A stretch of DNA of 64,000 nt from an uncultured Clostridia bacterium. GTDB taxonomy: Bacteria; Bacillota; Clostridia; TANB77; CAG-508. Below, piece by piece: positions 19,900 through 29,343 of the stretch (its first letter is position 1; each line of letters opens with the position of its first letter). The DNA is taken from positions 71,425-135,424 of the forward strand of contig CAKOVK010000001.1 in assembly GCA_934121925.1 (NCBI GenBank), read 5' to 3'. The notes under the pieces are model-generated. The model saw only the letters and a list, made by a program, of their open reading frames with translations, did no database searches and was not told the DNA's origin. The translations under genes were made by a program, and so were the position numbers.

Positions 19900-20292
19900 T
19901 CAAAACTTACCAGATTTATTATAATAAACCTCTTTATTTTCTGCATTTGATACATTGTTATTAGAATTTATATTATTATTTGTTAATCCTGTAGAATTTT
20001 CTGTGCTCGTAATTGAAAATGGATTTGGGTTTCCTTTATTATAATCTTTTTTAGATTCGTATGCATCTAAATCTGTTTCATCTAAATAGTGCGTAATTAT
20101 TATATTCTGCCCTTCTTCAACATTCCCTTGTAGCTCCGTCTTTATATCCTCTGAAAATTCATATGCTTGTCTTTTTACTGGTATGCTTTTATTTTTAGGA
20201 ATGTAATCATAAAATACTATTCCAATTGCTAATATTATAGCTAGTATTAATAATATAACAATTCCAACTTCTTTTGCAATACTTTTTAGCAT
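19900..20292 (-). CDS. Single-pass membrane protein of pilus operon, unknown
   Basis: 130 residues: one membrane helix at about residues 9-28, then an extracytoplasmic segment of low complexity with an Asn-rich stretch. Its position between the PilO-like gene and the pilin suggests a PilP-like alignment component, but no PilP domain is visible, so this is inference from context only. Confidence 0.6.
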   Translation of the reverse strand: MLKSIAKEVGIVILLILAIILAIGIVFYDYIPKNKSIPVKRQAYEFSEDIKTELQGNVEEGQNIIITHYLDETDLDAYESKKDYNKGNPNPFSITSTENSTGLTNNNINSNNNVSNAENKEVYYNKSGKF

Positions 20293-20308
20293 AAAAACCT
20301 CCTTAGTT

Positions 20309-21124
20309 TTAATCTAATGTTATTCCAATATTTTCTACTTTGAAAGTAGCTTCAACCCATTTAGGATCATATACTGTAGTTGAATTATTGTTATTAGCGC
20401 TGTTTGTAGTAGTATTTGCGGCTGTATTGTTATTGCTAGAATTGTTTTGTGTATTTTTCGTATTATTAGTTGAATTTTCTAATGCTGAACTTGTTATTTG
20501 AAAGATAAAACTAAATGGATTTATTTTTGTTGTTTTTTTATTTTTTGTATCTCCATCTATTGTGGTAGTTATAGTTGTTGTAGTTGTATATGGTTGTATA
20601 GATAGATTTTTTACTTCAAAGTTTAACTGTTCGTCATCTTCTATATCATATAAAAAATCTGTAATTCCTATATAACTTCCTACTAAAGTAATTTGTAAAT
20701 CATATACATCTTTTGTTTTGGTTGTTTTTAAGTCTAAATTTAAGGATTTTAAATTTTCCTCTTTCTTATAATTTCCTAATATAGCCCATAAGTAGTGGAT
20801 TTTATATGTTTTAACTTCTAGTGCTCCAACTTTTTCTCCCTCTGAATTATATTTAGTTTTGTTTTCGTATTCTTGTTTACTTTTTTTCAACGCTTCTATT
20901 GCATCCTCTAACTCCTTATATTCGTTAGGATATGTTTGATTATTCAGTTCATTTGCATTATATAGTTTGTCAGTCACTTCTTGGCTTGCCTGCTTTATTT
21001 CTTGAATACTTTTTACATTAAACAATTTGATTCCATGCCAAATTAAAAAGTAGTTAGAAATTAACAATAATACAATTAAAATTGACATTAATATTTTTTT
21101 CACATTATTCTCCTTTAAATTCAT
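20309..21124 (-). CDS. PilO-like pilus alignment protein
   Basis: 271 residues: cytoplasmic stub, membrane helix at about 11-30, coiled coil (residues 35-85) and a ferredoxin-like periplasmic domain with YDLQITLVGSYIGITDFLYDIE, which matches the PilO/GspM type. An Asn/Thr-rich low-complexity segment precedes the last 25 residues. It would pair with the PilN half of the upstream gene to form the alignment complex. Confidence 0.72.
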   Translation of the reverse strand: MNLKENNVKKILMSILIVLLLISNYFLIWHGIKLFNVKSIQEIKQASQEVTDKLYNANELNNQTYPNEYKELEDAIEALKKSKQEYENKTKYNSEGEKVGALEVKTYKIHYLWAILGNYKKEENLKSLNLDLKTTKTKDVYDLQITLVGSYIGITDFLYDIEDDEQLNFEVKNLSIQPYTTTTTITTTIDGDTKNKKTTKINPFSFIFQITSSALENSTNNTKNTQNNSSNNNTAANTTTNSANNNNSTTVYDPKWVEATFKVENIGITLD

Positions 21125-21142
21125 ATAAATACAATATTTTAA

Positions 21143-22792
21143 CTAATATGGTAAATTTCCTTCTATTGTAATTTTAATGAATTCATCTTTTTTTGTTCCT
21201 GAACTCGATGTAACATCTGTTAATATTCCTTCATTTTTTATTTTAGCTATAAAATATCCTAGCACTGAATATTCTTCTGCTTGTGCTTCTATTTTTATTT
21301 TTTTCCCTGATGGATTCTTTATTGATATTAATTGAATTCCTTTTGGTATATTAAACATTATTTCAGTTAAGCAATTTGGTAACACATCTTTTCTTGCATA
21401 ATTTTCTGTAATTTTTTCATTTTGTTCCTTTATTTTTTCTACTAAAGAATTATATTGTTCAGTTCTCGCTGTTACTAATCTCTTATCATTATTAATATTA
21501 CTTATTTGCTCTTCCGTATATGTTATATAATCTTGTATTTCTTCCTGCTTTTTGTTAATCTGATTTGTTGTTATTTTAGAAGCTATTGTATAAACAAGTA
21601 ATAATGCTAACAATCCTGCCACAGCTCTTATCATTTGCATTTCTATTCTATCAAAACTTCCTTTTAAACTCAAATCGATTCCGTTTTTTAAATTTTCTGT
21701 TATCTTTTTAACAGATGAAGTTTTACTGTCATTTGACTCTTTTGGTTTTTTCTCAGTTTTAAATAGACTTGATAATTGTTCCAAATTATTAGTTCTCTTA
21801 AAATTAATTTCTTTATTTCCTATTCCTAATCCCTGCAATGCCAATGATATTGCTGAATTTACTTCTATATAATCTTTTATATTTAATTTTATGTTTTCTC
21901 TTTTTATAAAAAATGGTGTTAATATTTCGCATTTTTTATTTGGAAAGTTTTCTTCAAAGTATAAGTCTATGTTACTTATAGCTGCAGCAAGCCCAGTTAT
22001 ATATATATTACTTATTTCAATTTCATTATTAATAATAATTTCTTTTAGCTTTTCTACTATTCTATATAAAACTGGCATTATATCTTCCATATATTCATTT
22101 TCTTCTACTTGAAGGTTTCTTCCTTGAGTAGTATATATGGTTGTATTCTTGCATATTTCATATGCTTTAGCATATGAATTTTCTTTTACCATAATGCTAT
22201 CTAAAACTTCTTTCATTCCATCTTCTATTAGATCTACTCTGTGTATTTTTCCATTTATTACTGTAGTAATCGATGTATTTTTTTCTATGTTTACAATAGC
22301 ACTATTTTTGTTGTCTGCAAAAGTTGATAAGTTCACAATGCTTAACGGTAAAGGAAGAATTTTAACAAGCCTATAAGGATCTAATAGTTGCATTTTTCCT
22401 ACTATATTTGATTTATCTACATAGGCATATATGCTAGTACGCTTATCCTTATCTTCTAAATATGGTACTAATAAATTTCTATATTCTAATGCTTTTCTAT
22501 TTTTTCCTGTTTCATTACAGTACAAATCGAATTCAGCAGAAACAGCTTTTTCTAGATATTTGCTGTTAACAAGACTAAATACCTGTGCATAATAATATTT
22601 TTCATCTGATATATTAACACTAATAGGAGTTTTATAACTATAAGTTTCATTTATAATTTGTTTTATGCCATCATTTATATTATCAAAAAATTTCATGCCA
22701 AAAGAATCTATTCTAAAGTTGTCATGATCTTTAGAAATTTTAGCATATTTTATCATATTGTTTTCTATATATAATCCTAAACAGCTTGGCAT
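21143..22792 (-). CDS. PilM-PilN fusion protein
   Basis: 549 residues combining two pilus proteins usually encoded separately. Residues 1 to about 320 form a PilM/FtsA-like actin fold (LGLYIENNMIKYAKIS, YITGLAAAISNIDLYFEENF). A linker, a membrane helix (about 385-405) and a coiled coil with PilN-type periplasmic fold follow (CLTEIMFNIPKGIQLISI). The fusion would put the cytoplasmic ring and membrane alignment subunit at fixed stoichiometry. First gene of the pilus operon. Confidence 0.8.
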   Translation of the reverse strand: MPSCLGLYIENNMIKYAKISKDHDNFRIDSFGMKFFDNINDGIKQIINETYSYKTPISVNISDEKYYYAQVFSLVNSKYLEKAVSAEFDLYCNETGKNRKALEYRNLLVPYLEDKDKRTSIYAYVDKSNIVGKMQLLDPYRLVKILPLPLSIVNLSTFADNKNSAIVNIEKNTSITTVINGKIHRVDLIEDGMKEVLDSIMVKENSYAKAYEICKNTTIYTTQGRNLQVEENEYMEDIMPVLYRIVEKLKEIIINNEIEISNIYITGLAAAISNIDLYFEENFPNKKCEILTPFFIKRENIKLNIKDYIEVNSAISLALQGLGIGNKEINFKRTNNLEQLSSLFKTEKKPKESNDSKTSSVKKITENLKNGIDLSLKGSFDRIEMQMIRAVAGLLALLLVYTIASKITTNQINKKQEEIQDYITYTEEQISNINNDKRLVTARTEQYNSLVEKIKEQNEKITENYARKDVLPNCLTEIMFNIPKGIQLISIKNPSGKKIKIEAQAEEYSVLGYFIAKIKNEGILTDVTSSSGTKKDEFIKITIEGNLPY

Positions 22793-23101
22793 TATTTTCT
22801 CCTCTTTATTTTTCTTTTTAATAATATAATTTACAATTTAAATTTATTGATACTTGAATTTTTATACATTTTAGTATTTTTTTCAATTTCTTTTAATTTT
22901 TATTCACAATTATTTTATAGTATTTTACTAAAAAGTCAATATTTTTACACCATTTGTAACCTAATTGTAACATAATTGTAATATGTATTTTTTATTCTTT
23001 ATTTTGCATATTTTTTACTATTTTGGAAAGCATAAAATTATTAAACTAATTTTTATTTTTTTGCAAATTTTATTTAAAATATTTAAATTATGGAGGTTCT
23101 T
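22793..23101. other. Intergenic region between divergent pilus operon and dodecin
   Basis: Extremely AT-rich and about 300 bp long. It must hold promoters for both directions, but no convincing consensus pair, hairpin or ORF could be picked by eye. Confidence 0.4.
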
Positions 23102-23314
23102 ATGACAGTAGAAAAACATTTAAAATTAACAGGAATATCTAATATTTCTTGGAAAGATGCAATAACCAAAACCATTTTAGAAGCATCAAAAAGTATTGAT
23201 TATATTTCATCAGTTAATGTATTAGAACAAAAAGCCAAAATAGATGGCAATAAAATTATAGAATACTATTCGACTATCGAACTTACTTTTAACGTTGATT
23301 CGACTCGAGAATAA
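23102..23314 (+). CDS. Dodecin family flavin-binding protein
   Basis: A 70-residue protein matching dodecins, which form dodecameric shells storing flavins: TGISNISWKDAITKTILEAS, then VNVLEQKAKIDGNKIIEYYSTIELTF. I use the second ATG, at 23102, because GGAGG lies between the first and second ATG at proper spacing. It immediately precedes spoVAC, separated by 15 bases, so it may be co-expressed in the forespore (inference). Confidence 0.87.
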   Translation: MTVEKHLKLTGISNISWKDAITKTILEASKSIDYISSVNVLEQKAKIDGNKIIEYYSTIELTFNVDSTRE

Positions 23315-23329
23315 GAAAGGAGTTTTTTT

Positions 23330-23794
23330 ATGAAACCAATAAACACTCAAAAAGAATACCAAGAATATGTCGATAAAAAATCACCAAATTCTCCCATATG
23401 GAAAAATTGTTTAAATAGCTTTTGGATTGGCGGTCTCATTTGTAGTATTGGGCAAATCATAATGGAAATATGCAAATACAGAGGTTTAGACACAGAAATA
23501 AGTGCAACAATAACATCAATAATTTTAATATTTTTAAGCGCTTTTCTTACAGCCCTTAACTTATTTAATAAAATTGGAAAATTTGCTGGAGCAGGTTCGC
23601 TTGTTCCTATTACAGGTTTTGCAAATTCTATAGTATCACCTGCTATGGAATATAAATCAGAAGGATATGTTATGGGTGTAGGTGCAAAAATGTTTACAGT
23701 TGCTGGTCCCGTACTAGTTTACGGAATTTCTTCTTCTATATTGGTCGGAATTATTTATTTAATTTTTAACACGCAATCTATAACACTAGTATAA
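23330..23794 (+). CDS. spoVAC: Stage V sporulation protein AC
   Basis: A 154-residue inner-membrane protein of the spore SpoVA channel that moves dipicolinic acid into the forespore and out on germination. Typical sequence: WKNCLNSFWIGGLICSIGQ, then AGAGSLVPITGFANSIVSPAMEYKSEG. Several membrane helices. Preceded by AAAGGAG. A MITE-like repeat separates it from spoVAD. Confidence 0.95.
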   Translation: MKPINTQKEYQEYVDKKSPNSPIWKNCLNSFWIGGLICSIGQIIMEICKYRGLDTEISATITSIILIFLSAFLTALNLFNKIGKFAGAGSLVPITGFANSIVSPAMEYKSEGYVMGVGAKMFTVAGPVLVYGISSSILVGIIYLIFNTQSITLV

Positions 23795-23818
23795 ATAAAT
23801 TTTATTAAATTAAACAAC

Positions 23819-23926
23819 TTGTAATTTGTTTGGTTTCGGGTGAATTCAGGACAGTCCCCAAAATCCCCAGGTTTGGTGATTTTGAATGACAGTCCCTAGA
23901 ATTCCCCCCCTCACACAAATTACAAT
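23819..23926. repeat. MITE-like repeat inside the spoVA operon
   Basis: Ends TTGTAATTTGT and ACAAATTACAA form inverted termini. The inside (GGACAGTCCCC..., GGTTTGGTGATTTT, GACAGTCCC) is repeated in reverse orientation at 33582-33668. It lies between spoVAC and spoVAD, which are normally nearly adjacent. Confidence 0.75.
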
Positions 23927-23952
23927 TTATCTTATTATTTTGGAGGTTTAAT

Positions 23953-24957
23953 ATGAAAAAAATAGGTAGTCAATCTGTAAGATTTGATAATCCAATAACA
24001 ATTTTAGAAACTGCTTCTATAGTAGGTCCAAAAGAAGCAGAAGGCCCCATGGCTAAATATTTTGATAAATGTTTGGAAGATGAATTTTGGGGAGAAAAAA
24101 CTTGGGAAAAAGCGGAGAGCAAAATAATTAAAGAAACTGTAAATTCTAGTATAATTAAATCTAAAATTCCTGCTAATATGATAGATTACTGCTTTGCCGG
24201 AGATCTTCTAAACCAATGTATATCTTCAAGTTTTGGTTTAAGAGAGCTTGGTATTCCATTTTTTGGGATCTTTGGAGCATGTTCTACCTTTGTTGAAGCA
24301 TTAAGTTTAGCATCTGTTTTTATAGATGGTGGCGCTGCCAAAAGTGCAATAGCTACAGCTTCTAGTCACTTTTGTAGTGCAGAAAAACAATTCAGGTTTC
24401 CCTTAGAACTTGGCAATCAAAGGCCTCCTTCATCTCAATGGACAGTTACGGGTGCAGGTTCTGCAATACTTTCCAAGGAAGGTACTGGGCCTTATATAAC
24501 AAACATTACAACAGGTAAAATAGTAGATATGGGAATTAAAGATGCTAATAATATGGGGGCTGCTATGGCACCAGCCTTTGTAGATACATTGATTACTCAT
24601 TTTAAGGACACTGGTCGAAACCCAAGTTACTACGATGGAATTTTTTCTGGGGATTTAGGACACATTGGTAAAGAAATATCAATAGAACTCTGTCAAAGTG
24701 AAGGATACAATATAAAAAGCAACTACAATGACTGTGGTGTAATGATTTTTGATAAAGCAACCCAGGATACCCACTCTGGTGGTTCTGGTTGCGCATGTTG
24801 TGCAAGTATTTTTTCTGGTTATCTGTTTAATCAATTAAAGCAAAAAAAGCTAAAGAAAATTCTCTTAGTAGCAACAGGTGCTTTAACTAATGCGACTTCT
24901 TCGCAACAGGGAGAATCAATTCCTGGAATTGCACATGCAATTTCTATAGAAATTTAA
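23953..24957 (+). CDS. spoVAD: Stage V sporulation protein AD
   Basis: A 334-residue thiolase-fold protein on the spore inner membrane that binds dipicolinic acid. It has AKYFDKCLEDEFWGEKTWEKAES, FGIFGACSTFVEALSLA with the thiolase-like Cys, and SHFCSAEKQFRFPLELGNQRPPSSQWT, all standard for SpoVAD. Preceded by GGAGG. Essential for DPA uptake in spore formers (family knowledge). Confidence 0.96.
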   Translation: MKKIGSQSVRFDNPITILETASIVGPKEAEGPMAKYFDKCLEDEFWGEKTWEKAESKIIKETVNSSIIKSKIPANMIDYCFAGDLLNQCISSSFGLRELGIPFFGIFGACSTFVEALSLASVFIDGGAAKSAIATASSHFCSAEKQFRFPLELGNQRPPSSQWTVTGAGSAILSKEGTGPYITNITTGKIVDMGIKDANNMGAAMAPAFVDTLITHFKDTGRNPSYYDGIFSGDLGHIGKEISIELCQSEGYNIKSNYNDCGVMIFDKATQDTHSGGSGCACCASIFSGYLFNQLKQKKLKKILLVATGALTNATSSQQGESIPGIAHAISIEI

Positions 24958-24991
24958 ATGAATTGTAATTTACAGAAAGGATATAATTATT

Positions 24992-25381
24992 ATGGAAGAT
25001 TTTTTTAATAACTTTAATTGGATTATGCTAGCAAAAGCATTCATTGTTGGTGGTTTAATATGTATTGTTGGTCAAATTTTGATAGACAAAACTAAATTGA
25101 CTCCCGCAAGGATCCTTGTTATATTTGTAACAACTGGTGCTATTCTAGGTGGACTTGGAATATATCAGCACTTAGTCGATTTTGCTGGCGCTGGTGCCAC
25201 TGTTCCACTAACTGGTTTTGGTAATTTGCTAGCAAAAGGAGCTATACAAAAGACTAAAGAGATCGGCTTAGTTGGCGCATTTACCGGCGGAACAGCTGCT
25301 GCCGCAGGTGGAATTGCTGCTGCTGTATTTTTCGGGTATATAGCTTCATTAATTTCAAAGCCGAAAATGAAAAAGCAATAA
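24992..25381 (+). CDS. spoVAE: Stage V sporulation protein AE (AEb type)
   Basis: A 129-residue membrane protein homologous to SpoVAC: AFIVGGLICIVGQILID, FAGAGATVPLTGFGNLLAKGA, and a Gly/Ala-rich helix near the C-terminus. It completes the minimal spoVAC-AD-AE set. The ribosome site is AGAAAGGA. Confidence 0.95.
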   Translation: MEDFFNNFNWIMLAKAFIVGGLICIVGQILIDKTKLTPARILVIFVTTGAILGGLGIYQHLVDFAGAGATVPLTGFGNLLAKGAIQKTKEIGLVGAFTGGTAAAAGGIAAAVFFGYIASLISKPKMKKQ

Positions 25382-25583
25382 GAAAGGCATTTTGCTAAGT
25401 ATCCCTTCGAAGAAAGTGCAAAATACATTCCACTCGCTTTGCTCGAGCAGAGCTAAAGAAGCCTAACCTTGTTGTATACGCAAAAATCTTCGATTTTTCC
25501 TATACAATAACAAAATTAAAAGCTAAGAAATAAAAAACAAAGGACGACCTAAGTCGCTTTGTTCTTTATTTCCTAGCTTTCTT
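25382..25583. terminator. Intergenic stretch with strong hairpins between spoVAE and alr
   Basis: Two large inverted repeats: TTGTTGTATA / TATACAATAACAA around a loop, and a long near-perfect stem AAAGCTAAGAAATAAA...TTTATTTCCTAGCTTT enclosing ACAAAG-GACGAC/GTCGC-TTTGT. The second serves as a bidirectional terminator for converging spoVAE and alr. Its inner part resembles the hairpin before purA (51547-51575). Confidence 0.65.
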
Positions 25584-26697
25584 CTAAATAGCTTTTCTTA
25601 TTACTCTATTTGAAATTGTACACAATATTTCATAATTTATTGTTTTGCATTCTTTCGCAATGTCATCTACAGTAATTGTTTTATTGTCCCAAATATATAC
25701 TTCATCTCCTATATTCACATCTTCTATTTCTGTAACATCTGCCATAAAGCTGTCCATACATATTGTACCAACTATAGGCGCCTTTTTTCCATTTATTACT
25801 ACACTTCCATTATTACTCATTGCTCTTTTTATTCCATCTGCATATCCTATTGGAATGTTTGCAATTTTTGTTTTTTTAGATGTCACATATGTTCTTCCAT
25901 ATCCTATAGGAGTACCTTTTTCCACTTCTTTCATAAAAGAAATTTTAGTTTTTAATGTGCATACTGGTTTTATTTTTATTTTATCCTTTAATTTTAAATC
26001 TGGATAATATCCATATAGCATTATTCCTGGTCTAACCATATTTCCCGGATAATTATCAATGTTAAGTATTGCACCACTGTTTGCACAATGCACATATTTT
26101 ATTGTGTCAAAGTTCTGTTTTACTATATCAACTGCTTTTTTAAATTTATTTATCTGTTCTTGTGTGTATTCTATATTTGTATCACTTTCTGCAAAATGAG
26201 TATATACTCCTTCTACAATAACGTTATTCATTTGCTTGATTTTTTCTATAAAATGTTCGAGATTTTTCTCTTGTACTCCCGTTCTTCCCATTCCACTTTC
26301 TATTTCAATGTGGATTTTTGCCTCAAGTCCTTTTTCCTTAGCTTTTTTATCTAATTCAGAAACAAATTCATCATAGCAAGTCCCTACTGTTATGCCATAT
26401 TTTATTATATTATCTATATCTTCAACAAGTGGTTGATTAATCACTATAATTTCTCCGTTTGTAGTCCAATCCTGCTCTTAACACAATCGCTTCATCTACT
26501 AAAGCTGTTCCTATTCTTTCTATTGGAACTTTGTCTAAAAATTTTTTTACATTTTTTGCTCCAATTCCATACCCGCTCGCTTTTAATATAGGTAGTATTT
26601 CCTTATCTCCTATTTTTCTTTTAATTTGATTATAATTATAAACCATTGAATCTATATCTATAAGTAACTCTGTTTGTCTGTTTCTTTCATATTCCAT
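25584..26697 (-). CDS. alr: Alanine racemase, with one CGGA +1 site
   Basis: PLP-dependent racemase supplying D-alanine for peptidoglycan. The N-terminal TIM-barrel part has the LKASGYGIGAKNV lysine region (PLP lysine in LKASGYG). The C-terminal part has MVRPGIMLYGYYP, VGTICMDSFMADVTEI with the catalytic Tyr region, and GDEVYIW. The frame breaks at CGG 26455-26457. Skipping C gives LDYKGEIIVINQPL and a 370-residue protein with Gly-81, the usual alr length. Its leader has module copy c. Confidence 0.92.
26455..26457 (-). other. CGGA +1 site in alr (Gly-81)
   Basis: GAC TAC AAA CGG AGA AAT TAT AGT GAT TAA stops in the zero frame. AAA, CGGA as Gly, GAA ATT ATA continues the barrel strand. Confidence 0.88.
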
Positions 26698-26720
26698 AAT
26701 AACCTCTTCCTATATTTATA

Positions 26721-26785
26721 ACAATACTTGATTTGAGTTTTTGAATGAAATGAAGAAATTCTAAACGTAATATCAATTATAGCAT
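26721..26785 (-). promoter_or_regulatory. Promoter-hairpin leader module, copy c (alr)
   Basis: Minus strand: TGCTATAATTG (extended -10), then TTTAGAATTTCTTC, short loop, AAAAACTCAAATC. More diverged than copies b and e. Confidence 0.5.
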
Positions 26786-26830
26786 CTTTTGTATAGAAAG
26801 AGATTTCTCATTTCATAGTATATAAAAAGC

Positions 26831-26872
26831 AAAAACGATTTATATAATAGTTTTCTATTACTAAATCGTTTA
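26831..26872 (-). terminator. Terminator after rplT
   Basis: AAACGATTTA / TAAATCGTTT stem, followed on the minus strand by T-rich sequence, before the alr leader. Confidence 0.75.
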
Positions 26873-26882
26873 GTTCTTCTAT

Positions 26883-27233
26883 TTATGCATTTTTTGCAAT
26901 ATTTGCAATTTCTTCAAATGCTTTCATATCATTTACTGCAAGGTCTGCTAACATTTTTCTATTTATTGTTACGTTAGCTTTTTTTAATCCTGCTATCATT
27001 TTGCTGTATGTTGTTCCATTCATTCTTGCTGCAGCATTTATTCTTGTAATCCATAATTTTCTAAAATCACTTTTTTTATCTTTTCTTCCAACATATGCAT
27101 ATGATAATGATTTTAAAACTGCTTGATTTGCGTTTCTAAATCTATAACTTTTTGCTCCAAAATATCCTTTTGCTTGTTTTAAAACTTTTTTATGTTTTTT
27201 TCTTGTTATTCTTGCTGTTTTTACTCTTGCCAT
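26883..27233 (-). CDS. rplT: 50S ribosomal protein L20
   Basis: A 116-residue 23S rRNA-binding protein, essential early in 50S assembly. [26 protein letters not shown] and [19 protein letters not shown] motif (here [21 protein letters not shown]) are diagnostic. Third gene of infC-rpmI-rplT; L20 represses this operon through its leader in Firmicutes. Confidence 0.97.
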   Translation of the reverse strand: MARVKTARITRKKHKKVLKQAKGYFGAKSYRFRNANQAVLKSLSYAYVGRKDKKSDFRKLWITRINAAARMNGTTYSKMIAGLKKANVTINRKMLADLAVNDMKAFEEIANIAKNA

Positions 27234-27257
27234 TTTCTTTCACCTTCCTATTTCTTA

Positions 27258-27458
27258 TTAATTTCCGTATGGTAGTAATTTTTTAACTCCTGCTTCGCAT
27301 GTTTTATCTGCATAAGCACCTGGTCTTCTTGACATTTTTTGTCTTTTTGTTTTTGTAGCTAATCTATGTCTTGAGTTAGCTGATGTTCTTTTTACTTTTC
27401 CTTTTGCTGTATAAGAATATCTCTTTGCAGCTGCTTTGTTTGTTTTTAACTTTGGCAT
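27258..27458 (-). CDS. rpmI: 50S ribosomal protein L35
   Basis: A 66-residue basic protein, MPKLKTNKAAAKRYS, with RHRLATKTKRQKM. The ATG at 27458 follows GGGAGGTAAAAC; the upstream in-frame ATG is within the ribosome site and is not used. Confidence 0.96.
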   Translation of the reverse strand: MPKLKTNKAAAKRYSYTAKGKVKRTSANSRHRLATKTKRQKMSRRPGAYADKTCEAGVKKLLPYGN

Positions 27459-27475
27459 TGTTTTACCTCCCATAA

Positions 27476-27988
27476 TTATTTATTATTTGGTGCTAGTATT
27501 ATAAACATATTCTTTCCTTCTAGTAAAGGTTTCTTCTCTAATGTAGACACATCAGATAGTTCTTCTGCGAATTTGTTTAGTACTTGTTCACCTAATTTTA
27601 CATAGTTAAGTTCTCTTCCTCTAAATCGAACTGTGATTTTAACTTTATTTCCATCTTCTATAAACTTCTTTGCATTTTTTATTTTAAAATTAAAGTCATG
27701 TTCTTCTATATTCGGTGTAACTCTTAATTCTTTTAGTTCAAATGTCTTTTGCTTCTTTTTAGATTCTTTTTCTCTTTTAGCTTGTTCAAATTTATATTTT
27801 CCATAATCCATGAATTTGCAAACTGGATTTTCTGGATTTGAAGATACTAAAACTAAATCTAAATTTTTGTCCATTGCTAAATCTATAGCACTATGTGTAG
27901 ACATTTTTCCAAGTTTATTACCTGTTTCATCAATTACTTGAACTTCTTTAAATCTAATTTGTTCATTGATTAATTGGTCTTGTTTTAT
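27476..27988 (-). CDS. infC: Translation initiation factor IF-3, probably ATA start
   Basis: Prevents premature 30S-50S joining and discriminates start codons. N-domain LINEQIRFKEVQVIDETGNKLG, linker, C-domain with KMSTHSAIDLAMDKNLDLV and VKITVRFRGRELNYVKLGEQVL. The first usable initiator 8 bases after GGAGG is ATA at 27988; an ATG at the ribosome site is out of frame and a TTG at 28003 overlaps the site. Unusual start codons are typical of infC because IF-3 autoregulates through them. Product about 170 residues. Confidence 0.9.
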   Translation of the reverse strand: MKQDQLINEQIRFKEVQVIDETGNKLGKMSTHSAIDLAMDKNLDLVLVSSNPENPVCKFMDYGKYKFEQAKREKESKKKQKTFELKELRVTPNIEEHDFNFKIKNAKKFIEDGNKVKITVRFRGRELNYVKLGEQVLNKFAEELSDVSTLEKKPLLEGKNMFIILAPNNK

Positions 27989-28266
27989 CTCATTCACCTC
28001 CAAACAAATGAAAATCTTCGTCTTGCTTTGTCAAACTTCATTTAATTTCTTTCAATGTACCTTTGTACTATTTCAAGAAATTAAATTCGTTTTCCTTGCA
28101 ATACTCGTTTTTGATTTGTTTAACATATTTAACAAATGAAAAAACTTGTTCTTAAAGAACAAGTTACCCTAACAATATTTATATTACTAATTGTCTGTAA
28201 TTTAAATATATTAACCTTTTTCCTATACTTAGATAAGGTGAGAAGGGTTACTTCTTCTTTCGACTT
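27989..28266 (-). promoter_or_regulatory. infC-rpmI-rplT leader with attenuator (L20 leader type)
   Basis: A long untranslated leader on the minus strand begins near 28265 from TTGACT (28295-28300), 17-bp spacer, TATTAT (28272-28277). It contains a clear intrinsic terminator, AACTTGTTCTTTAAGAACAAGTT plus T-run (28143-28165), well before the gene. Position and layout match the autoregulatory L20 leaders of Firmicutes, in which L20 promotes termination. Confidence 0.75.
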
Positions 28267-28308
28267 TACTAATAATACAGTATTTTTTGAAAAAAGTCAA
28301 GGTTTTTG

Positions 28309-28337
28309 TTGACTTTTTTTTATTTTTATATTAAAAT
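28309..28337 (+). promoter_or_regulatory. Promoter of rplM-rpsI
   Basis: TTGACT (28309-28314), 17-bp spacer, TAAAAT (28332-28337), divergent from the infC promoter. A leader of about 110 bases follows, which may fold as an L13 leader; I cannot confirm the fold. Confidence 0.75.
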
Positions 28338-28453
28338 AGTTTGGTACGAATATTTGTAGGTATATATTTTATCCTATTACCCGGTAGTTAAAATATATTC
28401 TATACTAATATATTATAAATTAAACATTTTATGATGGGAGGAATAATTTTACC

Positions 28454-28891
28454 ATGAATAATACAACATATATGGCTAAAAAGAATGAAGTTGAAAGTAA
28501 ATGGTATATAATAGACGCTAGTCAAAAACCATTAGGTAGAGTAGCTGCAGAAGCTGCAAAACTATTAAGAGGAAAACACAAACCAACATTTACACCAAAT
28601 CAAGATACAGGTGATCATGTTATAATATTAAATTGCAAAGATGTTATTTTAACAGGAAAGAAATTAGATCAAAAAATATACAGACATCATTCAGGATATA
28701 TTGGAGGAATGAAAGAAACTTCTGCAAGAGATATGCTTTCTAAAAATCCAGAAAAAGCAATGATGCTTGCAATAAAAGGAATGCTTCCTCACAATAGATT
28801 AGGAAGACAAATGATTAACAAAGTAAGAATATATGCAGGTGCTGATCATGAAAACCAAGCACAAAAACCTGAAATTTGGGAGGTAAAATAA
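28454..28891 (+). CDS. rplM: 50S ribosomal protein L13
   Basis: 145 residues with [20 protein letters not shown] and [34 protein letters not shown] near the C-terminus. GGGAGG precedes the ATG. Followed one base after its stop by rpsI, the conserved pair. Confidence 0.97.
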   Translation: MNNTTYMAKKNEVESKWYIIDASQKPLGRVAAEAAKLLRGKHKPTFTPNQDTGDHVIILNCKDVILTGKKLDQKIYRHHSGYIGGMKETSARDMLSKNPEKAMMLAIKGMLPHNRLGRQMINKVRIYAGADHENQAQKPEIWEVK

Positions 28892-28892
28892 T

Positions 28893-29297
28893 ATGGCAAC
28901 AAAAAAAGATAAAATAGCATTTTGCGGTACAGGTAGAAGAAAAAAATCTATCGCAAGAGTTAGATTAGTAAATGGAAATGGAAAAATTACTGTAAATAAT
29001 AAATCTTTAGATGATTTCTTTGGAGTTGAAACACTAAAAGTTATTGTAAAACAACCATTAGTTGCAACAAATTCTTTAGATAAATTTGATGTTATTGCTA
29101 AAGTTACAGGTGGCGGAATTAGTGGTCAAGCTGGAGCAATAAGACATGGTATTGCAAGAGCATTAGTAGAAGCAAATTCAGAATACAGACCAACAGTTAA
29201 AGCTGCTGGATTCTTAACAAGAGATGCAAGAATGAAAGAACGTAAAAAATACGGACTTAAAAAGGCTAGAAAAGCCCCTCAATTCAGCAAAAGATAG
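28893..29297 (+). CDS. rpsI: 30S ribosomal protein S9
   Basis: 134 residues ending in the typical basic tail APQFSKR that reaches the P site. [16 protein letters not shown] and [19 protein letters not shown] are diagnostic. The ribosome site GGGAGG lies inside the end of rplM. Confidence 0.97.
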   Translation: MATKKDKIAFCGTGRRKKSIARVRLVNGNGKITVNNKSLDDFFGVETLKVIVKQPLVATNSLDKFDVIAKVTGGGISGQAGAIRHGIARALVEANSEYRPTVKAAGFLTRDARMKERKKYGLKKARKAPQFSKR

Positions 29298-29308
29298 GCA
29301 AATATATA

Positions 29309-29338
29309 AAAAATCCAGAATTTTATTCTGGATTTTTT
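29309..29338. terminator. Bidirectional terminator between rpsI and nitroreductase
   Basis: AAATCCAGAAT / ATTCTGGATTT stem with A-run before and T-run after. Confidence 0.88.
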
Positions 29339-29343
29339 ATATT

